Source: Gammaproteobacteria bacterium
GTDB lineage: Bacteria; Pseudomonadota; Gammaproteobacteria; HK1
Length of the DNA stretch: 64,000 nt
Direction: 5' to 3'
Assembly: GCA_021773635.1 (NCBI GenBank)
Contig: JAJFJV010000013.1
Coordinates: 54,486 to 118,485 of the forward strand
A program made the translations under genes and the position numbers. A model generated the notes under the pieces. The model did not search any database. It worked only from the letters and a program-made list of their open reading frames with translations, and was not told the origin of the DNA. Positions 9,048 through 17,661 of the stretch are shown in pieces (the first letter of the stretch is position 1; every line of letters begins with the position of its first letter).

Positions 9048-10154
9048 ATGAGCAATCACAGTTACACCGATCTATCATGGAACGAGACTCCTGAACGGGT
9101 ATTTTCCACCTGGGAGAAATTAGTTCAGGAACGAGCACTCAATCCTTCCCTGCTTCCTGAATGGATAGAGTGCGTCGCGAAAAGCCATAACCTCCTTTCC
9201 GATATCAGGGTGTTTCACAACTGCAATGATTCCCAGCCGCATGGAATCTTCCCCTACCTTATACGTAAACGAAAAATAAACGGGCTACCTCTACGTTGTC
9301 TGGAGTCAGCGTCTAATCTTGTTTCCTACCATCCAGACCTGATTTGTTCAACAACCTGCAATGACTTGATGGAAAAGTTATTTCAGCATACTGAGGGAAA
9401 GTGGGATATTGCATATATTCACAACGTAAGCCCTGAAAGTCTGGCAGCGGCGCAGATTATCAGCTATGCACGTGGTGGCGATAATGTGCTATTGCAATAT
9501 CCGGCCGAGTCGTCCCCCTATGTTGTATTGGAAGGCACATGGGATGATTTTATCTCCGCGAAACGTTCGAAATTCCGAAACAATCTGAAACGGCGTATGC
9601 GGAAAATGAACAAGGCGGGACATGTTGAAATACGATGGCATGAAGACAAAGATGATACCTCTAGCCTCCTGCAGTCCATTATGACAATTGAAGAAGAAAG
9701 CTGGAAAGTAAGTGCTGACATGTCCGTGGCGCACCGACCTGTAGAATCCGATTATTACGAGAGGTTAATACCGTTTCTCGCCAACTCGGGGCGGCTATTT
9801 TCCAATATTCTCTATCTGGATAACACGCCCGTCGCCTATAGTCTTTGCTATAAAGACAAACACAAGATTGGACAACTAAAAACTTCCTATTCAAGCAAGT
9901 TCAAACAACTCTATCCGGGGTCAATCATAAACGAAGATGCTGTCAAGCGTGCTTTTGAAACAAATGCTCAGGAGTTTGATTTTCTTGGCGACATAATGCC
10001 CCACAAGATGGAATGGGCTGACCAAATACGAGAACACAGCAACTATTTCCTGTTTTCAAAGAAACTTCCCATACATATTTTTGGAAAAATCAAGCAGACC
10101 ATCGAAAATTTCAGGGAACGATGGACCGCTCGCGCATCTGAAGTAAAGCAATAG
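9048..10154 (+). CDS. BioF2/FemAB-like GNAT-fold acyltransferase, second copy
   Basis: 368 residues, same general family as the 6615 gene. The C-terminal acyltransferase domain shows RSKFRNNLKRRMRKMNKAGHVEIRWH, then VAYSLCYKDKHKIGQLKTSYSSKF, then INEDAVKRAFETNAQEFDFLGDIMPHKMEWA, the usual order in BioF2-like proteins. Spacing of 2 bases to the gene on each side indicates one operon with the glycosyltransferase and the PLP decarboxylase. In FemAB proteins the donor is an aminoacyl-tRNA, in GNATs it is acyl-CoA; which applies here cannot be read from the sequence. A role in acylating the EPS or an attached group is inferred. Confidence 0.82.
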   Translation: MSNHSYTDLSWNETPERVFSTWEKLVQERALNPSLLPEWIECVAKSHNLLSDIRVFHNCNDSQPHGIFPYLIRKRKINGLPLRCLESASNLVSYHPDLICSTTCNDLMEKLFQHTEGKWDIAYIHNVSPESLAAAQIISYARGGDNVLLQYPAESSPYVVLEGTWDDFISAKRSKFRNNLKRRMRKMNKAGHVEIRWHEDKDDTSSLLQSIMTIEEESWKVSADMSVAHRPVESDYYERLIPFLANSGRLFSNILYLDNTPVAYSLCYKDKHKIGQLKTSYSSKFKQLYPGSIINEDAVKRAFETNAQEFDFLGDIMPHKMEWADQIREHSNYFLFSKKLPIHIFGKIKQTIENFRERWTARASEVKQ

Positions 10155-10156
10155 CC

Positions 10157-11389
10157 ATGACAAAACAACGCACACATTCAGCGATTGCAAGCCTTAACTC
10201 GGTTGATAACCAACTGATCTTTGCCTCCCGGCAACTTGGCAGGCTTGCACCACGAGCTAGTGGACGACCATTTTACGCCTATGACCGCACTGCGATCAGC
10301 CAAAGAATCGGCTATCTTCGTAAATGTTTACCGCACGATATCCACTTGCACTATGCAATCAAGGCTAATCCAATGCCCGCTGTGGTGCAGCATCTATCCT
10401 CTCTCGTTGATGGATTCGATGTAGCCTCAGTAGCGGAAATGCGCGTCGCTCTTGACACATCAATATCATCTTCTGACATCAGCTTTGCCGGCCCTGGAAA
10501 ATCTCGAGATGAACTTCAAGCTGCAATCTCCTCCCGGATTATTGTCAACATGGAATCGTTCACTGAACTGGATACTATATTGCGTTTGGGCAATGAGCTG
10601 GGTGAAACCCCACGTGTCGCGGTGCGGATTAACCCCGACTTTGAACTCAAAACATCGGGAATGAAAATGGCGGGCGGTGCCAAGCAATTTGGCGTTGATG
10701 CGGAACAAGCGCCCGACCTACTGAGAAAAATTCTAGCTGCGGATTTAGATTTTCAGGGCCTCCATATCTTTTGCGGCTCCCAGAATCTGTACGCAAAAGC
10801 CCTCGCCGAAGCCCAGGAGAAAACTTTCGGCCTGGCCTACCGTTTGTGCGATGAAGTGGGATGTTCCCTGAAGACGCTTAACATTGGCGGGGGATTCGGC
10901 ATTCCTTACTTTCCCGGAGAACAGCCTCTGGATTTGGAAAATACGGGAAATATCCTTGAGGGCATGATGGAAGATGTAAGGCTATGCCTGCCAGATACTC
11001 GAATCGTACTCGAACTTGGACGCTATATCGTTGGCGAGACAGGCATTTATGTTTGCCGGATAGTCGACAAAAAGGTATCCCGGGGACAGATATTTTTAGT
11101 GACAGACGGTGGTCTTCATCATCACCTGGCTGCCTCTGGAAATTTTGGCCAGATTTTGAGAAAAAATTACCCTGTCGTCATTGGCAACCGCATGGGTCAA
11201 AAGGAGCGGGAAACGGTTAGTATCGTCGGCCCCTTGTGTACACCGCTTGATCTATTGGCAGATAAAATGGAACTTCCGAAAGCCGATATTGGCGACTACG
11301 TGGTCATCCTGCAATCGGGAGCCTATGGCTATACAGCCAGCCCCACCGCCTTTCTCAGTCATCCACCTCCTGTGGAGATGCTGGTATAG
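10157..11389 (+). CDS. PLP-dependent decarboxylase, exosortase A system-associated
   Basis: 410 residues, alanine-racemase-fold (group IV) decarboxylase related to diaminopimelate and ornithine decarboxylases, matching the XrtA-linked family TIGR03099. PLP lysine K69 is in LHYAIKANPMPAV; the phosphate-binding glycine loop is LNIGGGFGIPYF; ELGRYIVGETG carries the substrate-side arginine; the active-site cysteine is in GPLCTPLDLL. Members co-occur with the AMP-forming ligase, the carrier protein and hydrolases 1 and 2, suggesting that an amino acid or its carrier-bound form is decarboxylated to make an amine building block. The substrate is unknown. It ends the tight operon; a 124-base gap follows. 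Confidence 0.93.
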   Translation: MTKQRTHSAIASLNSVDNQLIFASRQLGRLAPRASGRPFYAYDRTAISQRIGYLRKCLPHDIHLHYAIKANPMPAVVQHLSSLVDGFDVASVAEMRVALDTSISSSDISFAGPGKSRDELQAAISSRIIVNMESFTELDTILRLGNELGETPRVAVRINPDFELKTSGMKMAGGAKQFGVDAEQAPDLLRKILAADLDFQGLHIFCGSQNLYAKALAEAQEKTFGLAYRLCDEVGCSLKTLNIGGGFGIPYFPGEQPLDLENTGNILEGMMEDVRLCLPDTRIVLELGRYIVGETGIYVCRIVDKKVSRGQIFLVTDGGLHHHLAASGNFGQILRKNYPVVIGNRMGQKERETVSIVGPLCTPLDLLADKMELPKADIGDYVVILQSGAYGYTASPTAFLSHPPPVEMLV

Positions 11390-11513
11390 ATACACTGCTG
11401 TCCAGTTAGATTTTTAAAATGCTCGCAGAATGGACTTAAACCTTCTTAATCTCCGTCTGATAATTGGAGTCTACCTCTTTGATTGAGGAAAGATTAGGCG
11501 AGACAGATACGAC

Positions 11514-13148
11514 ATGAGACGGTTAATACGCAAATATGCAATGGACGTTGCACTACCTGCCCTGATGCTGTTGGCAGGGTACCTAAGCTTTGTTAAATTC
11601 AGCGGTTATCCCCCCCTTCGCCTCGAACTAGCTATTTGCGCAGCAGCCTTAATTGTTGTCGGAATGAGCGCCGGTCTACTTGGCTTGCTGGGTGGGCGAA
11701 TCACAAGAATTATTATCATTGCCGGGGCGTGGACATTATTCATCGACCTTGGATTCGAGTTTTGGGACTGGCACCCAAACTGGCTTATATTCACATTCCT
11801 TATTCTCTTGGCTGTTTGTACGGTATTACAAAAACACTTGGTAGTAATAAGTACTACCGCCGTTTCTGTATTACTAGTTTCAACTGTATTATTACCAGTT
11901 GGCCACATTGAAGCCGCTCTCAGGCCTCAGCCAAAATCTAGCGTGCAAAGTGTCACACATGATCTATCGCCTGTAATTCACATCATATTAGACGGTCATA
12001 TCGGAATCTCTGGCCTACCCTCCGAATTACCCGGTGCCAAATCACTAAGGACAAAATTGCTTCATTTCTTTGAGGACCACGATTTCCTCTTGTTTAGCAA
12101 TGCCTACAGTCATTACTTTATGACCAAGCATTCTATCCCTGCGACGTTAAATTTCTCCGATAAACCTAATAACGATCTTTTTGCGGGTAACTTTCATGCC
12201 GGGGACACTATAATCCGCAATCTCTACTTTGAAAGAATGATAAAACTTGGTTATCAGATCACGGTTGTTCAGACTGATTGGGTGGATTTTTGCCAAACTC
12301 CAAACATTCTGGTCACAAATTGCTACACCATTCCTGGTACTGGTCTTCAGCCTCTTAAGACGTCAGAACTCAAAACAGTACAGAAAAGTCGTATTATCCT
12401 GAGTCAGTTCCTAGAGCTTTCCCTTGCCTATAAAGAGTTACGTTCTTTATACAAAAATCTACTTCAGCCAGCTCTTGATAGCTTGGATATTTCCGTACCA
12501 GACTGGGACTGGGAAAGGAAAATTGTTTTCCCGATTATCGCACCAAAATCGCTTCAATTACTCACTCAAAACATTATCAACAACTCAACAGGCCATCTGC
12601 ACTTTGCCCATATCAGTATTCCACACGAGCCTTATGTTTTTCATTCGGATTGCAGCATTCGCAGCTCTCTGGATGACTGGGCAGATCGCAATAGCTCTGG
12701 TGATTCTGATCTTGAAAGAAAACAGCGATACCAGCTTTACCTGGAACAGGTATCATGCACCCATAAATTGCTTAAACAGATGTTTGCTACGCTGAAGGAA
12801 GAAGGAATCTACGATCGTGCAACCATTGTCGTTCATGGAGACCATGGGTCACGCATCATGAGCGCAGCCCCAAGAATGGCTAATGAAGGAAAATTATCAA
12901 GCAGTGATTTGACTGCTGGTTTCTCCACCTTGTTTGCCGTGAAATCCCCAATATTAACTCCAGGCGTCAACAATCAGGTTTTGCCCATTGATTGGCTCCT
13001 TGAGTCGGTATTATTCCAAGCCTCTGAACTACCCTCGGGCAAACCCTACATATACCTGGCAGACGGACAAGACTTGCTGGTACCATCCATATATAGTCCA
13101 CTTTCCCGTAACGTTATCCCAATCCAACCAGCGACAGGTAATAAGTAG
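11514..13148 (+). CDS. Membrane sulfatase-fold (alkaline phosphatase superfamily) protein 1
   Basis: 544 residues. Four or five N-terminal hydrophobic segments within about residues 1-135 are followed by a large extracytoplasmic domain. HIILDGHIGIS near residue 158 has the first metal-binding aspartate position, and VVHGDHGSRI near residue 440 is the distal DHG metal motif of the sulfatase/alkaline phosphatase superfamily. The layout (membrane anchor plus outward catalytic domain) resembles LtaS/OpgB/EptA-type enzymes, which move phosphoglycerol or phosphoethanolamine onto glycans. The nucleophile is not certain; AYSHYFMTKHSIPATL is the candidate region. Noticeably AT-rich. Convergent with the minus-strand operon, with a 30-base gap and no clear terminator. 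Confidence 0.78.
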   Translation: MRRLIRKYAMDVALPALMLLAGYLSFVKFSGYPPLRLELAICAAALIVVGMSAGLLGLLGGRITRIIIIAGAWTLFIDLGFEFWDWHPNWLIFTFLILLAVCTVLQKHLVVISTTAVSVLLVSTVLLPVGHIEAALRPQPKSSVQSVTHDLSPVIHIILDGHIGISGLPSELPGAKSLRTKLLHFFEDHDFLLFSNAYSHYFMTKHSIPATLNFSDKPNNDLFAGNFHAGDTIIRNLYFERMIKLGYQITVVQTDWVDFCQTPNILVTNCYTIPGTGLQPLKTSELKTVQKSRIILSQFLELSLAYKELRSLYKNLLQPALDSLDISVPDWDWERKIVFPIIAPKSLQLLTQNIINNSTGHLHFAHISIPHEPYVFHSDCSIRSSLDDWADRNSSGDSDLERKQRYQLYLEQVSCTHKLLKQMFATLKEEGIYDRATIVVHGDHGSRIMSAAPRMANEGKLSSSDLTAGFSTLFAVKSPILTPGVNNQVLPIDWLLESVLFQASELPSGKPYIYLADGQDLLVPSIYSPLSRNVIPIQPATGNK

Positions 13149-13178
13149 AGATTTCGGCAAAAACTCATCCAGAATCTT

Positions 13179-14423
13179 CTATTGAGAATAGATTACGAGA
13201 CGATCAAACAGCCCGGCGAGCTCTGACGTCCGCTGTTTCCGGCTTTGGAGCAATGCATATTTCTTATCTGCAATGGGCACTGTTCCATTGCGTATACTTT
13301 CCAGAAATAGAGGTAACGTCGCCAGTATTCCTTCCATGGAATCCAATGGTGTAATGCTGTCTACTCCGGCTGCGCGTAGTGCATGTGCCGTATCACCACC
13401 AGGATCTGTTAGCGCAAACACGGGACGCTGGACGCGGAAGTACTCATAAATTTTGGCTGGAATCTGATGGTTGCAATTCGCAGCCTGAAATATCAACAGT
13501 CCATCTACCTCTCTCATTTCCTCTAAGGCCTTGGCATAAGAAAGCGGGGATGCCAGTTCCACAATATCGCTCAATCCATAATGTCCCAGAAGTGACTTGT
13601 AGTGGGCATCATATCCAGTGGCACGCAATCTGATGCGAAGAGTCGATGGCGTTATAGTACTTTCAGCAGAAAGCCTTGAAAGCGCCTCAAAAAAAGCCGT
13701 GGGATCTCTTTCTACTGGATATAACAAGCCACTATGTAGCAGAGTAATTCGCTTCCCAGCCCGCGCCTTCTGAGGCACCTCCGCTGGAAAACAATCCTCC
13801 TCATATCCGTTCGCCACAACCTTATAACGCTTGCTATCGAGATCCGGGTATCTGCTAGCGCAGAGTTCCAATGTTCCGGGAGCGGTGAATACCGCACGGT
13901 CACACATACGCAACGTACGCTCTTCGATCCAGCGGTGTGCCACAAGGGTTTTCTCGTTCGATGGAAAAACCTCATCCCACATAGAGTCACGAAAGTCGGC
14001 GACCCAGGGAATTCCGGTTAACTTGCTTAAGCCCATACCCACGAGATGGGCCGTCGCTATAGGATAAGTGCTCCAAATTACCTCTGGCCGATACCGCCTG
14101 ATCAGTGCTAGGCCACGTAACATTGCGGCCGGCCACCAGGACATCCATCGGTCAGGCCAAGCCAGCCAATCCGGGTATTTCCCGGCCACAGCTAGATGCC
14201 GGGCGCTATCAAGACCAAAGGCCCGAGCCACGATCACTTCCTCCGGAATCTCCTTCATACGCTCCGGTGAAACTGCAGGATAGGCTCGTGGATGAATGCT
14301 GAGCACGACGGGCTTCCAACCACATTTTCGTAGATGTCGGGCAAAGCTGAGAGTACGGTGGATGCCGCTACCACCGGCAAGGGGCGGAAAATGATACGCG
14401 ACGAGGAGTGCGCGTTTTAGCAC
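13179..14423 (-). CDS. Glycosyltransferase family 4 protein (paralogue of 7783-9045)
   Basis: About 414 residues, GT-B fold. LLVAYHFPPLAGGSGIHRTL is the N-terminal glycine motif and IPAKIYEYFRVQRPVFALTD the donor-binding region. The GTG at 14423 is preferred: it gives an N-terminus (MLKRALLVAYHF) aligning with the paralogue MAKRVLLIAYHF and overlaps the hydrolase stop by 7 bases; a TTG at 14435 is the alternative. It is the last gene of the long minus-strand operon. Similarity to the plus-strand GT across its length suggests an old duplication, with the two copies now on opposite strands around the sulfatase-fold gene. Confidence 0.88.
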   Translation of the reverse strand: MLKRALLVAYHFPPLAGGSGIHRTLSFARHLRKCGWKPVVLSIHPRAYPAVSPERMKEIPEEVIVARAFGLDSARHLAVAGKYPDWLAWPDRWMSWWPAAMLRGLALIRRYRPEVIWSTYPIATAHLVGMGLSKLTGIPWVADFRDSMWDEVFPSNEKTLVAHRWIEERTLRMCDRAVFTAPGTLELCASRYPDLDSKRYKVVANGYEEDCFPAEVPQKARAGKRITLLHSGLLYPVERDPTAFFEALSRLSAESTITPSTLRIRLRATGYDAHYKSLLGHYGLSDIVELASPLSYAKALEEMREVDGLLIFQAANCNHQIPAKIYEYFRVQRPVFALTDPGGDTAHALRAAGVDSITPLDSMEGILATLPLFLESIRNGTVPIADKKYALLQSRKQRTSELAGLFDRLVIYSQ

Positions 14424-15310
14424 ACCCGTAGCCAATCAATGGTCCACGTAGCCACCTGTTCCCTCCAGGCTCGGCGTGAAAAGGTGTGGTTGGCTTCGGG
14501 AAAATCAATCCGCTTGATGGTGGCTCGTTTCATGAGCCGACGCCAGACACGGGATCGGGATACTTCCCCCTTAAACTCTCCCGCGGTCAGATCATCTCCG
14601 CTCAGGATAAACAGAGCCTTCCCCTTGAAGGCAGACAATCCGTCTGCCATACGATCTGCGAGTGGTTTACCGGGTATACCCGAATCTTTTACTGGCTCCA
14701 AACGATTGTCATCGGTTTGTGCCTGGTCATCTCTAACCCCTAGGGCAGAAAACATCATACCAACAAGAGAGCTCATAGAAGCCCTGAACTGAAAGTCCCC
14801 TCGCAGAACCTTTCCCCACAAGTCCGGGGAAACAAGCCGTTTCAGATAGTAGTGCTTAAGATAGGAACGAGCTATGCCCGCCTCACTTCGCACCCAGGGA
14901 TTCAATAATACGAGCCCGGAAACTCGCGGATCCTTGTGAGCATAAAAGAGTGCTGCGGATGCCGCATCACAAAGGCCCCAAAGCACAACTCGTTTTACGC
15001 CTGAAACGCTCTCCGTAAAGGCATCCAGGGCGCTGCGAATATCAGCCTCAATATCCTCAAAACCCAGCAATTCCCCTCCGTTGTCTCCCATCCCCCGATA
15101 ATCAAAACGCAGTACCGGGTAGCCGCTATCGGCAAGTGCACGTGCCAGTAGCACAAACTGCCGATGGCTTCCGACGCGATACTGGGGGCCACCCACGATG
15201 ATTACTACTCCAGTATCGACTGTTTGAATCGATTCGACCGGATGGTGCAATATACCGCAGAGAATATCGTCCCCGCACGGAACAGCCAGCACCTTCTCTT
15301 TAGCTGCCAC
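14417..15310 (-). CDS. Hydrolase 1, exosortase A system-associated
   Basis: 297-residue alpha/beta-hydrolase like TIGR03100. Order of motifs: VVIIVGGPQYRVGSHRQF (oxyanion region), LRFDYRGMGDNGG, nucleophile elbow WGLCDAASA with cysteine C114 where most family relatives have serine, and FPEANHTFSRRAW near the C-terminus with the candidate catalytic histidine. A cysteine nucleophile would resemble dienelactone hydrolases. It overlaps hydrolase 2 by 11 bases and is followed with overlap by the GT4 gene. The function is probably thioesterase- or acyltransferase-like on the carrier-bound group made by the ligase/ACP pair; this is inferred from constant co-occurrence of the set. Confidence 0.92.
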   Translation of the reverse strand: MAAKEKVLAVPCGDDILCGILHHPVESIQTVDTGVVIIVGGPQYRVGSHRQFVLLARALADSGYPVLRFDYRGMGDNGGELLGFEDIEADIRSALDAFTESVSGVKRVVLWGLCDAASAALFYAHKDPRVSGLVLLNPWVRSEAGIARSYLKHYYLKRLVSPDLWGKVLRGDFQFRASMSSLVGMMFSALGVRDDQAQTDDNRLEPVKDSGIPGKPLADRMADGLSAFKGKALFILSGDDLTAGEFKGEVSRSRVWRRLMKRATIKRIDFPEANHTFSRRAWREQVATWTIDWLRVC

Positions 15311-16139
15311 TCGCTAACATCCCGGTAGTCGCTTCTATAAGTGCGGGACAATCGGTAATTTCTACCGTCTTCCAGAAGGGCTCGCCCTGGACGACCCTGG
15401 AATCCACGTTTATGCCTGATGCAGACCATGCGTCCAACTGCTTGCGAGAGGCGAACGACAGCGGTTTCGTAGCATCCCGGGCAACCTCAATCCAATAATA
15501 CTTGCTCTGTGGTAATTCCATATCCGCCATCTTGAGTTTGTCCAGCGAATCGGCCAATTCAGGAGCGACCTCATAACCGGCTATCTCAACACTCTGTCCA
15601 TCTGCAAATTTCGCTCGTAGCTCCTTTACGGTTACTCCGCTGCCAGAATTCATCATCTCACCAGCAACTGCGATGCGCAGGAACTCCGTCAACGCACCCT
15701 CTCCCTTTAATACAGGCTGCCAGAGGAGGACAAAAGACGGAGGCGCTGGCAGACGAGGCACCAGATTCAGGGCAAGCAGACCTCCCAAGCGCAAACCCCA
15801 AAGTCCTATGTCCTGCCCTTGCCCCAGTTTTACCTGAAGCCAGGCATGGGCAAGCACCAAGTCATTTACCCAGCATTCCAGACTCGCCTCTGAAAAATCA
15901 CTGCTGCTATCTCCACAGCCGTAGAGATCCACCGTTAATACCCCATACCCTAACGCTGCGAGCTTCCGGGCTTGCAGAGACACCATACGCCGGGATTTAT
16001 TCATCTCCTCGGCCAAGGGATGAACGTAGAGAATGCCGCCACGGGGTGACGATAAAGAGGAGGGTGGATAGTAGGCGAGGAAAAGCGGGCCGTGTGTCGC
16101 CTCAAGGAAGGAGCATTGCGGGGCGTCCCTTACCCCCAT
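15300..16139 (-). CDS. Hydrolase 2, exosortase A system-associated
   Basis: 279-residue alpha/beta-hydrolase fold protein like TIGR03101. LYVHPLAEEMNKSRRM is the oxyanion-side loop and LTVDLYGCGDSS the strand after it. The nucleophile elbow reads WGLRLGGLL, so arginine R117 occupies the nucleophile position: no serine, cysteine or aspartate is there. It may be non-catalytic or a partner of hydrolase 1, with which it is translationally coupled (11-base overlap). It starts 4 bases after the acyl carrier protein gene, so carrier, hydrolase 2 and hydrolase 1 form one transcription unit. Confidence 0.9.
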   Translation of the reverse strand: MGVRDAPQCSFLEATHGPLFLAYYPPSSLSSPRGGILYVHPLAEEMNKSRRMVSLQARKLAALGYGVLTVDLYGCGDSSSDFSEASLECWVNDLVLAHAWLQVKLGQGQDIGLWGLRLGGLLALNLVPRLPAPPSFVLLWQPVLKGEGALTEFLRIAVAGEMMNSGSGVTVKELRAKFADGQSVEIAGYEVAPELADSLDKLKMADMELPQSKYYWIEVARDATKPLSFASRKQLDAWSASGINVDSRVVQGEPFWKTVEITDCPALIEATTGMLASGS

Positions 16140-16143
16140 AGCT

Positions 16144-16407
16144 TCAAGCTGCCAGCTTACGGGTCACGAAATCAGACAGCGTACCCAGGGTCTCGAAAGT
16201 CTCTGCACTGATCTCGTCGTCATCGACGATAAAGCCAAATTCTTCCTCCAGGGCGGTAATGACCGAAACCACCGCCATGGAATCAAATTCTGGAATATCG
16301 CCCAGCAAGACGGATTCACGGGCAAGCGCGGCTCCCCGCTCGCCAATTCCAAGTGTCTCCACGAGGATCGACCTGACGTCTTCAAAATTATCCATAGAAA
16401 TATCCAT
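16144..16407 (-). CDS. Acyl carrier protein
   Basis: 87 residues, acidic, with the phosphopantetheine attachment motif FDSMAVVSVI (serine S43). The four-helix ACP length and the EEEFGFIVDDDEISAETF helix III region fit. It would carry the acyl or aminoacyl group activated by the AMP-forming ligase at 3739, and lies directly upstream of hydrolases 2 and 1 in the XrtA-associated set. An internal ATG at 16395 (MDNFEDV) is an alternative start. The pairing of adenylating ligase and stand-alone carrier resembles DltA/DltC logic, but there is no direct sequence evidence for alanine. Confidence 0.92.
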   Translation of the reverse strand: MDISMDNFEDVRSILVETLGIGERGAALARESVLLGDIPEFDSMAVVSVITALEEEFGFIVDDDEISAETFETLGTLSDFVTRKLAA

Positions 16408-16652
16408 CAGTTATTTCGGAAAGGCGGGGATAATGCAACAAGCTACGCTTATGTTCAAACGAACGGAACATCACTTGCCTTAGTGTTCGCCGTCCTCGCA
16501 CAAGCGGGGATCCAGTAACCACTGTCATCCTCGCGAAAGCGGGACAAAAGCACGTAGTGCGTTGAATGCCCAAAGGGCAGCCCGCAGGGTAAGGGAAGCG
16601 AACAATCCAGGCTTTTTGCTCTACTTAAAATCACCAACAGCACAGAGTTTCT
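16408..16652. repeat. Intergenic gap holding dispersed repeat A (copy 1) and REP-like fragments
   Basis: No gene seen. A 78-bp dispersed repeat (copy A1) occupies 16533-16610, with core GCGAAAGCGGGACAAAAG, then a CGCCC-AAA-GGGCG-like hairpin, then ATCCAG at the end. Just before it, two fragments of the type TCCTCGC-N-AAGCGGGGATCCAG occur at about 16494-16513 and 16526-16541. Copies A2 and A3 are near 31013 and 53252. Confidence 0.75.
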
Positions 16653-17594
16653 CTAGCCCACAACCGCTGGATTCGTATTCCATCCATTCAAAGCGAGACG
16701 CAACAGAAAACGGGCCGGCGTACGATCCCAAGGGGTAAAACGTGGTAACTGGTAACGGTCCGTGTTTCGCGTGGCTACACCCCGTTCCGTCGTTACCGCA
16801 GCTGTAAAACTGAGGTCGTGGACCATCTCAACGTGCTCTCGGCGGTAATCCACTCCCGCCTTACCGTTAGGATAGGCGAATGTGCACACGGGCAGTCCCG
16901 TAATTGCTTCCAGACGCTCCTTACCCTCGGCAATCTCCCTACGTGCCTTTGCAGGTGAAACGGAGGCCAGAATGGGATGGCTCACGGTATGCGCGCCAAT
17001 TTCCATACCTTCCTCGGCAAGTGCCTTGACCTGCGTGCTGGTCATCATAAGTCCCTCGGGAAGAATGGCCCCGGATATATGGGCGATGGCGTCCACCTTA
17101 TCCTGCCGTTCCTCCGGCTCCAGATATTTGAGTCTGGAAAGCAGCTGATTGATGGCGGCAACGCGTTCATCCGTGGACTGCAACGATATCACGCCAAGCC
17201 CGATTTCATTAAGATCAAGTTCCCCGGATTCCGCTCTCCGAATCGACTCGATAACGGTGTCATTCCACATACGTCCACCATCCAGAAACCCCGTAGCGAC
17301 AAAAAACGTTGCGGACAAGCCATATTTCTTAAGAATTGGCAAAGCGACTTCAGCATTGTCAGCATAGCCATCATCGAATGTGATGCAGGCCGTACGTGAA
17401 GGCAATTTCCCCGCCCGGAGCCGTCTTACGGTGTCCTTTACCACCATAATATTGTAGTTCCGTTCCAGCAAACCTATATGCCACGCGAACGTATCCGCAT
17501 CAATGGCGGCGGGAAATAAGGGGTCCTGGTGTGAACCTATCCCATGGTAGTTGAGAATAGACAGGCGGCTTTTTCCAAATGCTAGAAAAATAAT
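16653..17594 (-). CDS. Polysaccharide deacetylase (NodB fold) without a standard start codon
   Basis: Carbohydrate esterase family 4 deacetylase: ACITFDDGYADNA holds the NodB DD motif, AHTVSHPILASVS the HxxxHP metal motif, and FAYPNGKAGVDY a later motif. It would remove N- or O-acetyl groups from the EPS. The first ordinary start codon (TTG 17471) would cut off a conserved N-terminal region: the same frame reads SRLSILNYHGIG and continues open up to a TAA at about 17634, with no ATG, GTG or TTG before 17471. A Shine-Dalgarno-like AAGGA lies just ahead of ATT codons at 17594 and 17591, and a CTG is at 17564. I give 17594 as the most likely start. Either a rare ATT/CTG start is used, or a mutation has removed the start and the gene is damaged or shortened. 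Confidence 0.75.
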   Translation of the reverse strand: MIFLAFGKSRLSILNYHGIGSHQDPLFPAAIDADTFAWHIGLLERNYNIMVVKDTVRRLRAGKLPSRTACITFDDGYADNAEVALPILKKYGLSATFFVATGFLDGGRMWNDTVIESIRRAESGELDLNEIGLGVISLQSTDERVAAINQLLSRLKYLEPEERQDKVDAIAHISGAILPEGLMMTSTQVKALAEEGMEIGAHTVSHPILASVSPAKARREIAEGKERLEAITGLPVCTFAYPNGKAGVDYRREHVEMVHDLSFTAAVTTERGVATRNTDRYQLPRFTPWDRTPARFLLRLALNGWNTNPAVVG

Positions 17595-17661
17595 CGTTTC
17601 CTTATAAGCTTATCTTGAGCATCTGGAACAGGCCAAAATACTGAGTTGGTCATTGCTGAAA

